From Arctopsyche grandis (lineage: Eukaryota; Arthropoda; Insecta; Trichoptera; Hydropsychidae), in NCBI RefSeq assembly GCF_051622035.1, contig NC_135365.1:6603501-6667500 (forward strand): DNA of 64,000 bases, in the 5' to 3' direction. The position numbers and the translations under genes were made by a program. Within the stretch, counting starts at the first letter, position 1; each line of letters begins with the position of its first letter. The notes under the pieces were generated by a model that ran no database searches, was not told the origin of the DNA, and saw only the letters and a list, made by a program, of their open reading frames with translations. Positions 55,378 to 64,000 of the stretch are shown here, piece by piece.

Positions 55378-55577
55378 GTGACCGATTCAGAATTTTGCTC
55401 GCATTGGCTGAAAACGGCGTATATTCTATAGTCAGGGGTAAATCATATTTCTATGAGCATAAGATTCCCATATCATCAATCAAGTATGTGTCAATTATGG
55501 ACGACCATATCAAACCTGGTAATATTGAGAGCATTGATTCAATCAATTTTTTATCTTGCCGATTGATTATTATTTAA
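55378..55577 (+). CDS. orphan galectin third exon (alternative last exon or gene relic)
   Basis: After acceptor TTTTTTTCAG (ending 55377) the frame in phase 1 reads GDRFRILLALAENGVYS, FYEHKIPISSIKYVSIMDDH and GNIESIDSINF, then stops at 55577. AATAAA follows at 55580. This equals exon 3 of the neighbouring genes in length (200 bp, as in gene 2) and phase, with no stop or frameshift. No exon 1 or 2 lies between it and gene 1; that interval is filled by a SINE, a LINE and an LTR. It is either the remnant of a duplicated gene whose front was lost, or an alternative terminal exon of gene 1, whose exon 2 ends in the matching phase. Its preservation favours use or recent loss. Confidence 0.75.
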
Positions 55578-55585
55578 AAAATAAA

Positions 55586-56397
55586 TCAGTTTTGAATCAT
55601 GTACTTCTTTATAATTTATGATAAATAAGGATACAATTTGATGTATATGAAATTTTATAAATTAATATTTTAATACAATATATGAGATGATTTTTTTTTT
55701 GTAATTTTTGACCCTGATTATTTAGAATAAATTTTCGATTCCCGTATTCCCGGGATTCTCTTGGTAAAATACTTATTAAAGTTAATAATATTTATTAATC
55801 AATTTTTGTATTTTGTCCAGAGTTAAATTTTAAAAAATTGTTAACTTCAGGTATATTTGTATTTTGTATATGTTTAATTTTAGTTTGGCTTCCATATAAA
55901 ATATAATTTATATGATGTTATATTTATCTATGTAGTTACATATGTAAGTGCGCGTATAAGCAGTTGATAAGAAATGTGTGATGGTATAATAATTATTATT
56001 GAATGTGTTTTTTTTCGCCTAAAGCTACTGATTATTTTACGTAACTATTGTATGTTTTACATCAGAGCTGTCCAATAATCTGAGGGCTAAATTCATAATA
56101 ATAAAAAATAACTTTTATTAAATTATCAGAAGAGTTAACCTAACCAAGAGCAATCATGCAACTTTTAAGAAAAAAAATTATCTTATAAACAATTATTGAA
56201 ACAGCTCAATTGTTTATAAGATTTAGCGCTCTAATTGAAATTTTATTTAAATTGTAGGGTTTTTTAAAATATTAAATGCACCTCAGGCAAAAATTTTCCA
56301 CTTTTCTTTACTTCAATTAGTAAAGATCATGCTTAATAGTCTCCAATTATGATTTTTTTTAAATTGGATTATTTTCGACATTACATACATACATTTG
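55586..56397. other. unassigned AT-rich sequence
   Basis: Nothing recognised. Confidence 0.5.
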
Positions 56398-56720
56398 TTT
56401 ATTTGTTTTAAACATACCACAGTGTCTTTACAGGTTACTCCAATACGACACTGTCACCAGAACATACATACATAAAAAATATTTTATAAACGATCACATA
56501 AAGTAATAAAAAATTGTATAAAATACACAAAAAAATGATAAAAAAACAATAAAATAAAACATTAAGAAATTGTAAATAAAAAAAGAAGCTTAAAAATAAA
56601 AATTTGAAAATTGATAAATGAGAATTAAAAATTAAAAATAACAAAAAATTAATAGTTGTTTAAATTGAACTAAAAGTAAAAAAAAATAAAAAAGAGGATA
56701 GATTATCTGGTGAAATATCA
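56398..56720 (-). mobile_element. LINE 3' UTR fragment
   Basis: It matches the 3' UTR of the LINE at 52739. The terminal hairpin is ACAGTGTC/GACACTGT (56419-56454, perfect), so the stem differs from the intact LINE but pairs fully. Confidence 0.8.
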
Positions 56721-57307
56721 ATACATACATATCATATCATGAAACATATGATCCGTTATATTTGAATGTGGCGGAAGTCCAATTTTCAGTTCCAGAAACA
56801 CTTTTTTGTTTGACGTAATCCACAAATTGTTCACTTATTTTAATTTGATATGTACAGAAACTCGTACAAGCAGAAAAATTTATTACAGGCCACCAATATT
56901 TTTAAATATTGCTAACCGCATATTTTTAAATATTTAATGTCTGGCGAGATATTTCTCGAAATAACGAAAGTGGACTTATACCACGTTCAATTATAATTGT
57001 GATACAAATTCCCTTACTTATTTATGTAGATTTTTTTTTTAAATAACTTTTTTTATCAACATTAGGAAAATAATTATGTAGTATAATTGGAAATATTCAC
57101 TTTCCAAAGAAATTCTTCCAAATGCTACGTAAGCTTCTTCCTCCAAGCACCAAATAAAATTCTTAATATTGAGACTATCAGCAATAGAATTACATAACAT
57201 TATTTTTTGTACCAACTTATTGGTGACGGGTCTCACAAAACCGGCCGTCAGTTGGACAGGCCAGTTCGAAGTATATGTATGTACATATATATGGTATAGC
57301 TTCGAGA
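56721..57307. other. unassigned upstream region of galectin gene 2
   Basis: No element recognised. It presumably includes the gene 2 promoter. Confidence 0.4.
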
Positions 57308-57334
57308 TGATTGAAAATTGGAATTAGTGTCCTG
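57308..57334 (+). promoter_or_regulatory. putative 5' UTR exon of galectin gene 2
   Basis: GATTGAAAATTGGAATTAGT leads into TGTCCTG and a GTAATT donor. The same sequence, ending TGTCCAG and a GTAGCC donor, lies before gene 3 at 62516-62541, with weaker similarity for about 45 bp beyond. Conservation between paralogues and a donor at the same place suggest a non-coding first exon, spliced about 140 bp downstream to the ATG exon. The upstream end of the exon is unknown. Confidence 0.55.
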
Positions 57335-57477
57335 GTAATTACGGCATCGTAAGCTGCTCAGAGCTTAGGTCAGAAGATTGTACATCCAAAAGTATTGAAA
57401 TTATTTTTTTGTGCCATAAAATCATTCTTCATACCATGAATATTATGTAGTGTTTATATTTCTGTTTTTCGATGCAG

Positions 57478-59448
57478 ATGATGATGCTGCGTGTGTCGCT
57501 TTTGGTTATGGCCATGTTTTCGTTGGTGTTCGTCAAAGGTTCAGGCTTGACTAAGATAGTGCCACAATTAGATTTCGCTGTACCAACACAACTTGAAGTT
57601 GGAGATGAGATTGGTCTCGAATTGAAATTAACAGCCAATGCTGCGAGGTATAAAAGTATATATTTTGCCGATTATTTAATCTGGAATCGGCTTTGTATAT
57701 ACACACTATTCATCCATACTTTGTCCATACTTTGACTCAATTAGTGGAGTCACACTATTCGTCCATACTTTGACTCAATTAGTGGAGTAAAAATATGGGT
57801 CTACGTGACGAGCCAGAATGTTAAATTACAGAAAACACAAATATCTTAAGTCGAAAGATCAAAAAAAATGGTGCATGGTAAGCGGTACATACTCACTTAA
57901 TTTGCGCGAGCAGGATACAACAGGAACAAGAGGAACATGCTTTTCCTCCCGTATTCTGCGCGCGCACATTAACACGGGAGGAAAAGCACGTTTCTCTTGT
58001 TCCTGTTGTATACTGCTCGCGCAAATTAAGTGAGTATGTACGTGAGTATGTACCGTTTACCATGCACCATTTTTTTTTGATCTTTCGACTTAAGATCTTT
58101 CGATTTTCGATCTTTGCCTTCCGATATTTGCGTTTTCTGTAATTTAACATTCCGGCTCGTCACGGAGACCGTAAAAATATATATCAGAGATAATGAGAAC
58201 CTATGTATGTATAATGCAAATTTTGTAATATATAGTGTGAAAATGATAAAGTTATTGGCGTTTGTCAATTAAAATCTGACAAAACGAGTGGAGGGTAGAA
58301 AGTCAAACAAACAAGGCCACTTGCTATTGACAATGGGTGAGCCGTCACCTTGTCCAAATTTTTGGATTCTTAAACGTGTTAATTTACGATTATATTTCAC
58401 CATTGACTTGAAAGACCCAATTAAAATCTCTATCGGCGGCTAAGCCTCGCAAAATGGCAAAGTTTCAAAGCGATTTGAAGAATGTAGGAATTTTACCACA
58501 CTAATTGACGAAGTGAAACTAATAGAAACATTGTGAAAAAAATAGTACGAATACAAACATATTTAGTAACATGTTTAAATTTTTTTTGATCACATTTTTG
58601 AAAAGCTCCATATTTGCACGTATTGACTAAAACTTATTTGTAGCAGGAATTTTAGCATCTTTGAACTTGGTGTGCAAATAACGTTTTACCATTTTAAAAA
58701 TTTCTCAAAATATCGCAGACAACAATTAATAATGAGCGCACGTACGCATTTCCGAAAATGCATTAACTTTGACTGTCGTCCTAATGCGGTAAAATATTTA
58801 TATGATTACAAAATTTAATTTATTGTTAAATTTCATTCGATTTCAACCATGATTCATATTAGTTGTAGGTACAGAGTTTGCCAAATTTTCTAATGTAAGT
58901 TGAGACGGTTTCAGAATAAATTGACATACAATTATTTTTACAAATTCAGAAAGTGTGTGCCGATTTCTGGCCGAAATTTTCTTTTTGTTATGATTTTCAA
59001 TCAATATTCAATTTCAGTGCTTCTATAAATCTGGTGACGGAAATGGGTAGCGATGGAATGCCATACAATACAATTTATCGGCATAGATTTGACTTATTAA
59101 GTAACGTTATACGTATCAATTCTAAAGTGAATGGAATTTGGACAGATTACCCAGTGGAGTACCCATCACCAGTTAAAAAAGGTGAATTTTCAATTTGTTT
59201 CCAGCTTCCTTTTTTATTTTATCATTTTTTAATCTTTATTTTTTCCAGGAGAAAAATTCGATATTTTGATCCATTTGGGTGAAGACGGCATAAATTCTAC
59301 AGTAAGAAACCAAACAACATTCTACGCTTCCAAACATCCCATATCGTCTATTAAATATATTACAATTATTGACGATCACTGGCAACCTGCAGGCAATATC
59401 GAGAGCGTTGGATGGCTTCATTTTAATTTTGCGAAACGATTAAATTAA
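57478..59448 (+). CDS. secreted divergent galectin-domain protein 2 (three coding exons)
   Basis: The exons are 57478-57647, 59018-59181 and 59249-59448, giving 177 residues. Splice sites are GTATAA, GTGAAT and pyrimidine-rich AGs; joins are in phases 2 and 1. The ATG was chosen at 57478 because CAG just before it is a good acceptor; an in-frame ATG at 57472 would add two residues. Residues 1-23 form a signal peptide (MMMLRVSLLVMAMFSLVFV core), so the protein should be secreted. The galectin fold shows VPTQLEVGDEIGLELKL, YRHRFDLLSNVIRINSKVNG, GEKFDILIHLGEDG and HPISSIKYITI. Of canonical sugar ligands only the Arg of HRF, the Asn of RINS and the Trp of GIW remain. Intron 1 (1.37 kb) carries a palindromic MITE and a repeat-R copy. 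AATAAA overlaps the region just after the stop. Confidence 0.87.
57797..58171. mobile_element. 375-bp palindromic MITE in intron 1 of galectin gene 2
   Basis: The arms begin GGGTCTACGTGACGAGCC and, inverted, CGGTCTCCGTGACGAGCC. The centre lies near 57955-57980. TAAAAATAT, a 9-bp direct repeat, flanks it (57788-57796, 58172-58180), again MULE-like. The right arm carries two short duplications of its own. Confidence 0.88.
58190..58460 (-). repeat. repeat family R in intron 1 of galectin gene 2
   Basis: In reverse: GTCAATTAAAATCTGACA, CTTAAACGTGTTAATTTACG and AAATGGCAAAGTTTCAAAGC. Confidence 0.6.
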
Positions 59449-59459
59449 ATAAATAAATT

Positions 59460-60394
59460 TAATGCAGTTCAACTTAATGTACCAACTTACATACATATGT
59501 ATTTGATTCCGATTAACTAAATGTATAATTAAATAAATTACCAGATGAGATTTTTTAAATGATTTGATAACGAATTTTATGACTCACAACTTTTATAAAT
59601 GTACTTAAAATAAAAATATTTAAAAAATATTAATGTATAAAATTTATTATTTCTATTACAAGTAAAAAATTTCAGTCCGATTTGGTTAGCGGCTTGTGAG
59701 ATAATTGAATTCAAAAAGTAAAAACAAGAGGACACCTACATACATATAAGGGAATGTACCATTTCCGGTCAACTTAAAAATTTGAAAAAAAAATTACGTT
59801 GTATCGAAAAGAATTTCAGTAAGTTTTTGTTCGATAGGACTAACGGTGTTGAAAAAATACACAGAAATACATACACATATTTTTTCTAGATCATGAAAAC
59901 GTGATCAGTGATCGATTCTGAGTTCGAATTTTCGAATGATTACAAAACTTCATCTATTGTTACTCCGTACATATGTATGTATATAGAGTTAAAATGTAAG
60001 TTATCAATGTTTTCTGATGGAATAACAAAACTGCATTATTAATTAAATATATTATATTTTAATTAGTGTAGAATACGATAAACATACATATAATATCATC
60101 ATATAATCAACGAAAAAAAAACATTTCGCATCATTATTGTTGCAACTTTATGTCCATTAATTCAACTACTGACTATGTATTCTAATGTATTATAGTTAGT
60201 TTATAAAGAAAGTTGGTGAAATAGATAATAATATTTGTAAATAAAATTCACAAATATTTTGCAATTAAATGAAAAAACGTTTGTGCATATACATACATAC
60301 ATATATGTACATACACACATACATGCATACATATAACACATACATGCATACGTAATATATACAATTTAATTTTGAATGTTTTAAAAAGTGGGCA
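59460..60394. other. unassigned, with inverted copy of repeat P
   Basis: 59880-59978 is the reverse of 24484-24598. The rest shows nothing recognised. Confidence 0.5.
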
Positions 60395-60625
60395 TATATC
60401 CGGAGCACTGGGGGCGAAGGCCCCGGGGCGTCGGCGGCGCTGGGGGTGAAGGACCCGGGGCGCTAGGGGTGCCGGAGGCATCGGGGATGCTGGGGGCGCC
60501 GGATACGTCGGCGGCGCTGGGGGCGAAGGCCCCGGAGCGTCGGAGGCGCCGGGGGTGAAGGCCCCGGGGTGCCGAAGGCATCGGGGGCGCTGGGGACAAA
60601 GGTGTCGGGGCGTCGGCGATGCACA
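60395..60625. repeat. GC-rich degenerate minisatellite
   Basis: About 230 bp of imperfect units such as GGGGGCGAAGGCCCCGGGGC, GGCGCTGGGGG and CGTCGG, roughly 30 bp apart, in otherwise AT-rich DNA. All frames stay open and give Pro- or Gly-rich nonsense. Confidence 0.85.
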
Positions 60626-60659
60626 AAACGTAATTCGTAATCACTTCGTAATTTGTCAT

Positions 60660-60787
60660 TCGTAATTTCTAATTCGTGCATCAATTTCTTTCCGAAACCA
60701 GTCGTTTCAATATCTTTAACTTTATTTTTATTCGAGTTTCAATTCCTTTTCGAAACCACCCGTTGAAATCAACGGGCCCAACACTAG
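60660..60787 (+). mobile_element. Helitron-like 3' end
   Basis: The hairpin CGTTGAAATCAACG is followed by GGCCCAACACTAG and then T. Same end as 61995-62421. The GC-rich minisatellite may be internal to this element. Confidence 0.65.
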
Positions 60788-61084
60788 TATTATATAACAC
60801 ATGTATATGCAATGGTATATTATATTATATTTCTGTAAAAAATTTCATTTATATGCAAATTATATATATGTATATATGTACATACATACATATACATATA
60901 TTCATTATATAATGAATGAATTTTTATATATATTTAAAATAAAAAAAAAGTTTATAATATATGTAATCATTTATGAACCACTTATGTATGTACATATGTA
61001 CATATGTATATACATACAAACATATGTATATTAATTATAGCAGTGCTACTCAAACTGTTTTGAGAAAATGACTGTTAATATGTT
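60788..61084. other. unassigned AT-rich sequence
   Basis: Rich in TACATATGTA words; no gene. Confidence 0.5.
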
Positions 61085-61278
61085 TTGGTGTTATTTAAGG
61101 GTCAATTTGTTGGAACAGTTTCAATGAAAATCAGATAAATTAAGAAACTCTGGTATGTAACAATTGACCTGTAGTCACAAATCCAAGGTCTGGCCAGCAG
61201 AAACCAGTGGGATTTGAACCCGTGACCACTTTGTTCAAAGCATTATATGCTAACCACTAGTCTATTATGCTGGTTATA
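61085..61278 (-). mobile_element. tRNA-derived SINE, partial
   Basis: The head is near 61275 with B box GGATTTGAACCCG (61210-61222). The body (TTGGAACAGTTTCAATGAAA) follows. No hairpin. Confidence 0.7.
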
Positions 61279-61295
61279 ACCATTATTATAACCAT

Positions 61296-61808
61296 GTAAC
61301 GAACGGTTTTACGCACGCTTAGACTGATCTCGCGGTGGGAGATCCAGAGGGCGGATACGTCGCTCTTCCAGGGTCGTGTTATAGGGAAACGTGAACTAAC
61401 CTTGGGTTACTTTAATTAGTCGGGGAGGTTCCTGACTGCAAACTCGTCTCGTTGATAACAGCTTTCCTGCGTGGGTAGAAACAGCTGGCTCTGCGATTCG
61501 GGCCGGTCCACTCACGTCTGACGTTTCTCCGGAAACGGCGTAAGCAATACGAGGACGTTGGCTGGAACTCTTGGGAGGGAGTGATGCTGCACTCGACCTT
61601 ACAGCGGTTCTTCAGCAGGATGGCGGATCTCTGGGCCCCATATCCCCGGGAGACGTGCACAGGAGAGATCCTTCCTCGGCGATGGTTGGCGGGTAAGAGA
61701 CTCGCTCTCGATGCGCACGCGCATATATCGCGCGCTTTTTTGTGTTGCCACTCGAAATCAAAGGGCGAGTGTTGCCCTATGGGACCACGAGGAGAACGTC
61801 ACGTTACA
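61296..61808. mobile_element. solo LTR (513 bp) with ACCA target duplication
   Basis: TGTAACGAAC ... GTCACGTTACA is flanked by ACCA on both sides (61292-61295, 61809-61812). Its GC content is above its surroundings. Orientation is not decided because the seven terminal bases are symmetrical. Confidence 0.85.
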
Positions 61809-61994
61809 ACCAAGCCAAGTTTAATCAATGGTCCTTAGTGAATGTATTGTCATTTGATGAACAGTCCAGGATTCTTGCAAAATGTTATTTATTTATAGTA
61901 TGTAGTCAAGCTGATACGAAGTGTATTTAATGGTGTTTTAACTATTACTCGATTGCTTTTTCGCCCCGAGCAACTATTATAATATACATATGCA

Positions 61995-62421
61995 CTAGTG
62001 TTGTACCCGTTGATTTCAACGGTGGTTTGAAAAGGAATTGATACACGAATTTAAATAAAGTTATATGTTATATATAAATATAAATGTAACGTATTAATCG
62101 TAAAAAGTCGATGCGTGCATTACACGCTCACCGATTCAAACCGTTCACCCGTTTGAAATGATGAATGAATGTGTGTGTGTGTGTTTGTATGTTCTAGTCG
62201 CTGACGTCACCCATCGCTCGGCCTGACGTCTCACATGTCAAACGCTCCACACTCCCCTCACTTCCCCGCTTCCCCGCGTTTCCTCGACTACTTGACTCTG
62301 ATTGGCTGTGCGCCTCTGTGGCTCTGATTGGCTGTGTCTCCACGCATCCACCACAAACATACCCATAAACATATCCACACACATCACGTCCGTTTTTTTT
62401 TATATATTATTGTAATATAGA
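61995..62421 (-). mobile_element. 427-bp Helitron-like element
   Basis: Minus strand: it starts TCTATATTACAATAATATAT and ends with the hairpin CGTTGAAATCAACG followed by GGTACAACACTAG, then T. It contains two CTCTGATTGGCTGTG words and a (TG)n run. Confidence 0.75.
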
Positions 62422-62515
62422 CGAAGAGATATATATAAATTTAACGTCACACTAAAATGGGGCCACACATCAAAAAAGATTGAGAACCTACATAATGTAT
62501 ACAAATAGCCATGTT

Positions 62516-62541
62516 GATTGAAAATTAGAATTAGTGTCCAG
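62516..62541 (+). promoter_or_regulatory. putative 5' UTR exon of galectin gene 3
   Basis: GATTGAAAATTAGAATTAGT, then TGTCCAG and a GTAGCC donor, parallel to 57308-57334 upstream of gene 2. The next acceptor is at 62693. Confidence 0.55.
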
Positions 62542-62716
62542 GTAGCCACGACAACGTAAACCACTTGCGAACCAAGTGCAAAGTTTCCTACGTTTAACCA
62601 AAAAGGTATTGACATTTATGATAATTATTTTTTTTTTAAATCAATTTTATATTAAACGACTTTGTGCTTATATTTATGCAATTTTTGCTGCAGAATTGAT
62701 ACGCATTTTAATCATC

Positions 62717-63927
62717 ATGACGACAAACATGGTATCGTCTCTAATACCGCCACAACTTATTTACAACGTACCGGCAGAGCTCAAAATGGGAGATGAAATT
62801 GTAGTGAAGGGAAAATTAACAAACACTGTTAGATGGTATTATTTTTTAATAATTAATATTATTATTCATTACAAAATGGTATATATTTATAGCTACAATG
62901 ATGGCGTATAAAAAGCATCGGTCTAGTTTAGTTTCGTCTACATCGGCTTGCGAAGATGAGATAAAAATATCTTCCATAATTATATATGTATTTTTATATT
63001 AAAAATAAAGTTAAATATAAATATGTTATATTATATAAATTTCGTTACAAACGTTAGTAGGTAGTGTTCGAATTATTTTTCAAGCGTATTCAATATTAGC
63101 GCGTTATTCATTGGGTAGAATATTTTTGTGTTAAAAAATAATTATTATAGCTATTTTTTATTTTTTTATTTGTAAAAGCTTTTTATTGTTCGTATATTAT
63201 ATTCACAATTAATTTTAAGTCAATTTTTTTTATATGTAACTACTGATCTACTGGTCATTGCTAATTTCTATCGTCACTGTTTAATTAATGTGGTTTGTGT
63301 TCAATTTAGCAAGCTATCGAATTATTTACAATTAATGGGTAGTTTCAATTTATTTTAAACTAGCTGAACCCCACAATAACGCAATGCAATTCCCGTTCCT
63401 GTTTCTGTTCTTGTTCCCGTTCCCGTTCCCGTTTTCTTTCCCATTTGTCGGAAAAACGCAAGCAGCGAACACATTTGAAATTATTGCGTTGAAATGACAC
63501 TCATTCCCGTTTTCCCCGTTTTTGTTCCCGTTTTTGGGCGATTTTTTTTCACAGTAATCTTCCCGGACATGCATACAACAAATCTTGAAAGTTCTATCGT
63601 AATCGGTGTAGTGGTTTAAGAGTCTATACGAGTCACACAGCAGACATTCAATAATACCTTATACAGATTTATTTATTTTTATTTTCGCTTCATCTACATA
63701 CATATATAAATGTACACGATGTGTAACGATTTGTGTTCTCTCATGTCTTAAATCTACTTTCAGCTTTTCCATAAGTCTTGTTGCTGATTTTGTCAATGAT
63801 GTAGAGCACAACGTAAATAACCATCATAGATTCGATCATGAAGTTAACGCAGTACATATCAATTGTAAAATTGATGGAGTTTGGTCTCCTGACGAGGTGG
63901 ATTATCGTCCATCGCCACTTGCATCAG
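62717..63927 (+). CDS. divergent galectin-domain protein 3, 3' end beyond the window
   Basis: The coding exons are 62717-62835 and 63764-63927. The third would begin at base 64001, since the window ends exactly on an acceptor (GCTCTTCTTCCAG). Joins are in phases 2 and 1, and exon 2 is 164 bp, as in gene 2. The ATG at 62717 follows an acceptor (TTTTTGCTGCAG, ending 62693) and 23 bp of leader. No clear signal peptide follows (MTTNMVSSLIPPQL). Galectin-fold words are VPAELKMGDEIVVKGKL and HHRFDHEVNAVHINCKIDG with VW. The Arg of HRF, the Asn of HINC and the Trp are kept; the canonical His, inner Asn and the Glu/Arg after Trp are changed. Intron 1 (928 bp) holds a Helitron-like element. Confidence 0.83.
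63360..63667 (-). mobile_element. Helitron-like element in intron 1 of galectin gene 3
   Basis: Minus strand: it starts TCTGTATAAGGTATTATTG (after an A) and ends GGGTTCAGCTAG (before a T). It has CGTATAGACTCTTAAACCAC and many TCCCGTTCCCG-type words. Same family as 5999-6817. Confidence 0.78.
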
Positions 63928-64000
63928 GTGACAATTTAATCTAATTTATTTAATCTTCTTTTTATTTATATTGTTCATTTTATAATCGCTCTTCTTCCAG

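Noticed and set aside
60248..60684. Pro/Ala-rich ORFs on the minus strand
   Set aside because: They come from the GC-rich minisatellite, where all frames are open.

Overview
This is eukaryotic, AT-rich genomic DNA, most likely from an insect. The evidence is coding exons split by short spliceosomal introns, a galectin-family gene cluster, and transposable elements typical of insects (RTE and jockey/CR1-type LINEs, tRNA-derived SINEs, hAT, piggyBac-like, MULE-like and Helitron-like elements, solo LTRs of Ty3/gypsy type). Very long (TA)n arrays and dispersed TACATATGTA-like words fit an insect, but nothing here fixes the order. No tRNA, rRNA, CRISPR or bacterial operon structure is present.

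Layout. 1-2.9 kb: a minus-strand LTR retrotransposon start (partial 5' LTR, perfect tRNA-Pro-type primer binding site, gag with two CCHC knuckles). It runs by a frame change into an ORF carrying 49-aa repeats and an RBM25-type PWI domain. 2.9-5.3 kb: a 5'-truncated RTE-type LINE bounded by (TA)n. 6-44 kb: a nest of non-autonomous elements with no convincing host gene. Many have recognisable ends and target-site duplications, including Helitron-like elements, one carrying a solo LTR inside it, palindromic MULE-like MITEs, hAT and TTAA MITEs, foldback elements with 15-16-bp subterminal repeats, and about 16 SINE copies. 44.8-47.7 kb: a nearly complete hAT element inserted in a (TA)n array. 48.4-50.2 kb: a second RTE copy, also bounded by (TA)n. 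52.7-54.2 kb: a jockey/CR1-type LINE inserted in a duplicated segment whose empty counterpart lies at 38.3 kb.

The host genes are at the right end: a plus-strand tandem cluster of divergent galectin-domain genes from 50.9 kb to the window edge. Three gene units share one architecture (coding exons joined in phase 2, then phase 1), and one orphan third exon lies between the first and second. The second gene encodes an N-terminal signal peptide, the first does not, and the third is cut by the end of the window exactly at its last splice acceptor. All lack most of the residues that bind beta-galactosides in canonical galectins, so a changed ligand is likely. Their introns and spacers are filled with the same mobile elements seen elsewhere.

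Two themes connect the mobile elements. First, SINEs and LINEs share a 3'-terminal stem-loop beside an A-rich tail, and its stem varies by compensatory base changes between copies. This suggests SINEs parasitise the LINE machinery by RNA structure. Second, (TA)n arrays flank both RTE copies and the large hAT element. All boundaries were read by eye; those with target-site duplications are exact, the others approximate to tens of bases.
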